From an uncultured Leucothrix sp. (GTDB lineage Bacteria; Pseudomonadota; Gammaproteobacteria; Thiotrichales; Thiotrichaceae): a stretch of 7,580 nucleotides of DNA. This document shows positions 5,938-7,580 of the stretch, piece by piece. The notes under the pieces were generated by a model. That model saw only the letters and a program-made list of their open reading frames with translations, had not been told where the DNA came from and ran no database searches. Position numbers and translations under genes: made by a program. Numbering within the stretch: position 1 is the stretch's first letter; the number at the start of each line of letters is the position of its first letter. The stretch is from assembly GCA_937923375.1 (NCBI GenBank), contig CALAJG010000307.1:1-7580 (forward strand). Direction: 5' to 3'.

Positions 5938-6522
5938 ATGGCTACATCACTAGAAAACATTCTACAAGACGCAAGAGCCTGCAGGCTGTGCAAAGACGAT
6001 TTGCCACTAGGTCCAAGGCCGGTCGTTAGAGCTGAAACTAGTTCACCTGTGCTTATTATCGGTCAAGCACCGGGCACCAAAGTTCATGCCAGTGGAATCC
6101 CTTGGGATGATGTCAGTGGTAACAATTTGCGGGAGTGGCTCGCTATTGATAAGACGGTGTTTTATGACACCCGTAAAATTTCGATTGTACCAATGGGGCT
6201 TTGCTATCCTGGTAAAGGAAAGTCAGGTGACTTACCACCACGACCAGAATGCGCACCCAAGTGGCATGAGCCAATTATTGGTCAACTGACAAACATCAAG
6301 TTAACGTTGCTAATCGGTCAGTATGCTCAGCTGCATTATTTAGGAAAGCAGCATAAGACGTTAACTGAACGAGTCAGACACTGGAAGGATGCACCAGAGG
6401 GTTACTTCCCACTGCCACACCCTTCCCCTAGAAACCGTATTTGGATGAAGAAAAATCCTTGGTTTGAGATTGAAGTATTACCAGAACTGCGTCAACGTTT
6501 CGATTCCGCAATGGGGAAGTAG
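5938..6522 (+). CDS. uracil-DNA glycosylase-like protein with probable Fe-S cluster
   Basis: A 194-residue member of the uracil-DNA glycosylase superfamily, of the group usually annotated only as 'UDG-like'. Motif 1 is GQAPG (42-46), followed by GIPWDDVSGNNLREWL (53-68), where Trp56 stands in for the uracil-stacking aromatic. Motif 3 is HPSPRNRIW (161-169). Cys15, Cys18, Cys89 and Cys105 follow the Cx2C...Cx15C layout of the 4Fe-4S ligands in family 4 enzymes. Family 4 normally has GEAPG and family 1 GQDPYH; this protein has Gln43 and Ala44, so neither canonical acidic residue is present in motif 1. DNA repair by base excision is plausible but activity on uracil is unproven. The start keeps Cys15 near the N-terminus as in relatives, but no good Shine-Dalgarno site precedes it. 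It converges on the downstream membrane-protein operon with 28 bases between. Confidence 0.85.
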   Translation: MATSLENILQDARACRLCKDDLPLGPRPVVRAETSSPVLIIGQAPGTKVHASGIPWDDVSGNNLREWLAIDKTVFYDTRKISIVPMGLCYPGKGKSGDLPPRPECAPKWHEPIIGQLTNIKLTLLIGQYAQLHYLGKQHKTLTERVRHWKDAPEGYFPLPHPSPRNRIWMKKNPWFEIEVLPELRQRFDSAMGK

Positions 6523-6550
6523 CGTTAAGTTACCTCCCTGATTACGTTAT

Positions 6551-6913
6551 TTAGGTGCCCATGATAGCTAATACAACGACGACAAAAAGCATCACCCAAC
6601 CCATGTGCCGCAACCGTGTAAACCATGCATTAACAATCGAGCCGAAAAGGAACATCGGGATCAAAGCATAAACCAAGACGGTTCGATTTTGACCAGTAAA
6701 GTAAGCCGGTGTGAGCAATAACAAAACTCCACCCACCAACCAGCCCATGCTTCCAAACTGATAACAACAGCGAAGAAAAGGTTTAAGGCTCGGCGGTGAA
6801 ATGTTTTGTACGGCAAGTTGTTTATCGCCTAAGTACCCATGCCCTACCGCAGCAATCATTGCCAAGGCACCTGCAACTTGAATAGCCATATCTGGATTTA
6901 TGCCCGAATTCAT
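6551..6913 (-). CDS. small four-helix membrane protein of unknown function
   Basis: A 120-residue integral membrane protein with about four hydrophobic segments: around 10-27 (VAGALAMIAAVGHGYLG), 54-72, 78-98 and 104-119. A GHGYLGD motif (24-30) at the end of helix 1 recalls GHSxLGE motifs in short uncharacterised bacterial membrane proteins; I cannot assign a family. Two adjacent cysteines (49-50) precede helix 2. I chose ATG 6913 because the complement of 6920-6925 reads AGGGAG six bases upstream, and the resulting ATGA overlaps the DUF3995 stop by four bases, typical of translational coupling. A longer in-frame extension to 6964 would run through the preceding gene and looks spurious. It is the last gene of the three-gene operon. 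Confidence 0.75.
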   Translation of the reverse strand: MNSGINPDMAIQVAGALAMIAAVGHGYLGDKQLAVQNISPPSLKPFLRCCYQFGSMGWLVGGVLLLLTPAYFTGQNRTVLVYALIPMFLFGSIVNAWFTRLRHMGWVMLFVVVVLAIMGT

Positions 6914-7353
6914 GAGGAACTCCCTAAGATCACGACGACTGCTAAAATACCCACTAGAAGACACAATGGACTGTAAACCTTGGTATCTAATCGGCCAAAA
7001 CTAGTGTCTCTTATCTTCTTAAAAAACCCAAGATATCGAAACTCACCAATGGCACGGGCAAAGAAAATAAGGGTTACCGTCCAGACACCAACGTTGCGTA
7101 ACCATTCAGGTAAAGCAACTGATATTACACCTGCCTGCCAAAGGAATAATCCGGCGGCCACTATCAATAAAACAGCAACCATCAGCGTGGGAAACATCGG
7201 GATTGTGGTAATTTTAAAGAGTGGTTTATCGCCTTCTAACGTTGGAATAACATTGTTAGACGCCCATTTTCCACCAAACGCCCAATAGATATGCAGCGCA
7301 CTAGTGGCTAGGAAAATACTGATTAAAAGCGTAAGTGCAAACCCAACAAACAT
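6910..7353 (-). CDS. DUF3995 family membrane protein
   Basis: A 147-residue protein of the DUF3995 family (PF13160), whose function is unknown. The family signature is clear: LHIYWAFGGKW (20-30) at the end of helix 1, then IPTLEGDKPLF (36-46), helix 2 (about 55-72), helix 3 with ARAIGEFRYLGFFKK (99-113), and DTKVYSPLCL (123-132) leading into the last helix. About four membrane segments place it in the inner membrane. I prefer ATG 7353: TAGGAGGTG on the minus strand lies directly upstream at ideal spacing and the ATG overlaps the preceding gene's TGA by one base (TGATG). A GTG at 7356 would sit too close to the Shine-Dalgarno site. Its end overlaps the next gene by four bases. The tight coupling on both sides suggests that the three membrane proteins act together. 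Confidence 0.85.
   Translation of the reverse strand: MFVGFALTLLISIFLATSALHIYWAFGGKWASNNVIPTLEGDKPLFKITTIPMFPTLMVAVLLIVAAGLFLWQAGVISVALPEWLRNVGVWTVTLIFFARAIGEFRYLGFFKKIRDTSFGRLDTKVYSPLCLLVGILAVVVILGSSS
6920..6925 (-). promoter_or_regulatory. ribosome binding site deciding the start of the last operon gene
   Basis: The minus strand reads AGGGAG here, six bases before ATG 6913. It lies inside the end of the DUF3995 gene and rules in favour of 6913 over more upstream alternative start codons. Confidence 0.7.
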
Positions 7354-7580
7354 CACGCACCTCCTACAACGGTTTTATCATCAGCCCGACGACCGATGAT
7401 GGCTAATATCACAACCAACGCCAACGCAATCCAACCAACACTTGGTTTGCCACTGTTCAGAATAAAGTTACCCACGGCAAACATACCAAACATGACGCCA
7501 TAAACCCCAACCACCCAGTTTCTGCCGGTTTGAAAAGTCCAACTGGCCGCTGCAATAAGCAAAATACCACCGACTAACCA
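7353..7580 (-). CDS. small membrane protein, C-terminal part (partial)
   Basis: The minus-strand frame is open from the right edge to the TGA at 7353-7355, giving the last 75 residues of a gene that starts outside the window. The visible part reads from WLVGGILLIAAASWTF. A TTG at 7562 could serve as a start but has no ribosome binding site and would cut a hydrophobic segment. Three hydrophobic stretches are seen: at the edge, around GVYGVMFGMFAVGNFIL, and around GWIALALVVILAIIG. A short charged tail (RRADDKTVVGGA) follows. I do not recognise the family. Its stop overlaps the DUF3995 start by one base, so it is the upstream member of the same translationally coupled membrane-protein operon. 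Confidence 0.7.
   Translation of the reverse strand, partial: WLVGGILLIAAASWTFQTGRNWVVGVYGVMFGMFAVGNFILNSGKPSVGWIALALVVILAIIGRRADDKTVVGGA
7360..7365 (-). promoter_or_regulatory. consensus ribosome binding site of the DUF3995 gene
   Basis: The minus strand reads AGGAGG, extended to TAGGAGGTG over 7358-7366, six bases before ATG 7353. It lies within the last codons of the upstream gene and selects ATG 7353 over the GTG at 7356. Confidence 0.8.

Noticed and set aside
6980..7288. Plus-strand frame opposite the DUF3995 gene
   Set aside because: It is the shadow of a recognised family whose start, stop and ribosome binding site are all well placed on the minus strand.
1..7580. CRISPR arrays, tRNA or rRNA genes, insertion sequences, phage or defence genes
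   Set aside because: No regularly spaced repeats, tRNA-like arms, transposase motifs or terminal inverted repeats were seen on either strand.

Overview
The window looks like chromosomal DNA of a proteobacterium, most likely a gammaproteobacterium. This rests on gene style only: close packing, canonical Shine-Dalgarno sites, an exported non-selenium glutathione peroxidase and a DMT-family transporter. There is no rRNA or tRNA gene, transposase, integrase, phage gene or CRISPR array, so the genus cannot be fixed. All the large reading frames appear intact.

Positions 1-3256 hold three genes on the plus strand, probably one operon: an AA_synth (PF06684, formerly DUF1185) protein, an alpha/beta hydrolase, and a thiamine-diphosphate enzyme of the acetolactate synthase superfamily that most resembles sulfoacetaldehyde acetyltransferase (Xsc). 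Together they look like part of a small catabolic or amino-acid-related pathway whose substrate cannot be read from the sequence. The operon probably starts upstream of the window.

Positions 3257-4863 contain a small two-helix membrane protein on the minus strand, whose stop codon abuts that of the ThDP enzyme, then a divergently transcribed exported glutathione peroxidase, then a YtoQ-family protein on the minus strand. The space between the small membrane protein and the peroxidase carries a near-perfect 14-base direct repeat with a 22-base period and a candidate promoter with a consensus -35 box.

Positions 5002-6522 carry an EamA/DMT transporter and an uncharacterised uracil-DNA-glycosylase-like protein with four cysteines placed as for an iron-sulfur cluster. 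Positions 6551-7580 carry three overlapping minus-strand genes for small membrane proteins (the first to be transcribed is cut by the window edge); the middle one is a DUF3995 protein.

I see no clear defence system, mobile element or obviously new machine. The best leads are the AA_synth/hydrolase/Xsc-like cassette, the direct repeats before the peroxidase, the unusual UDG-like protein and the DUF3995 membrane-protein operon.
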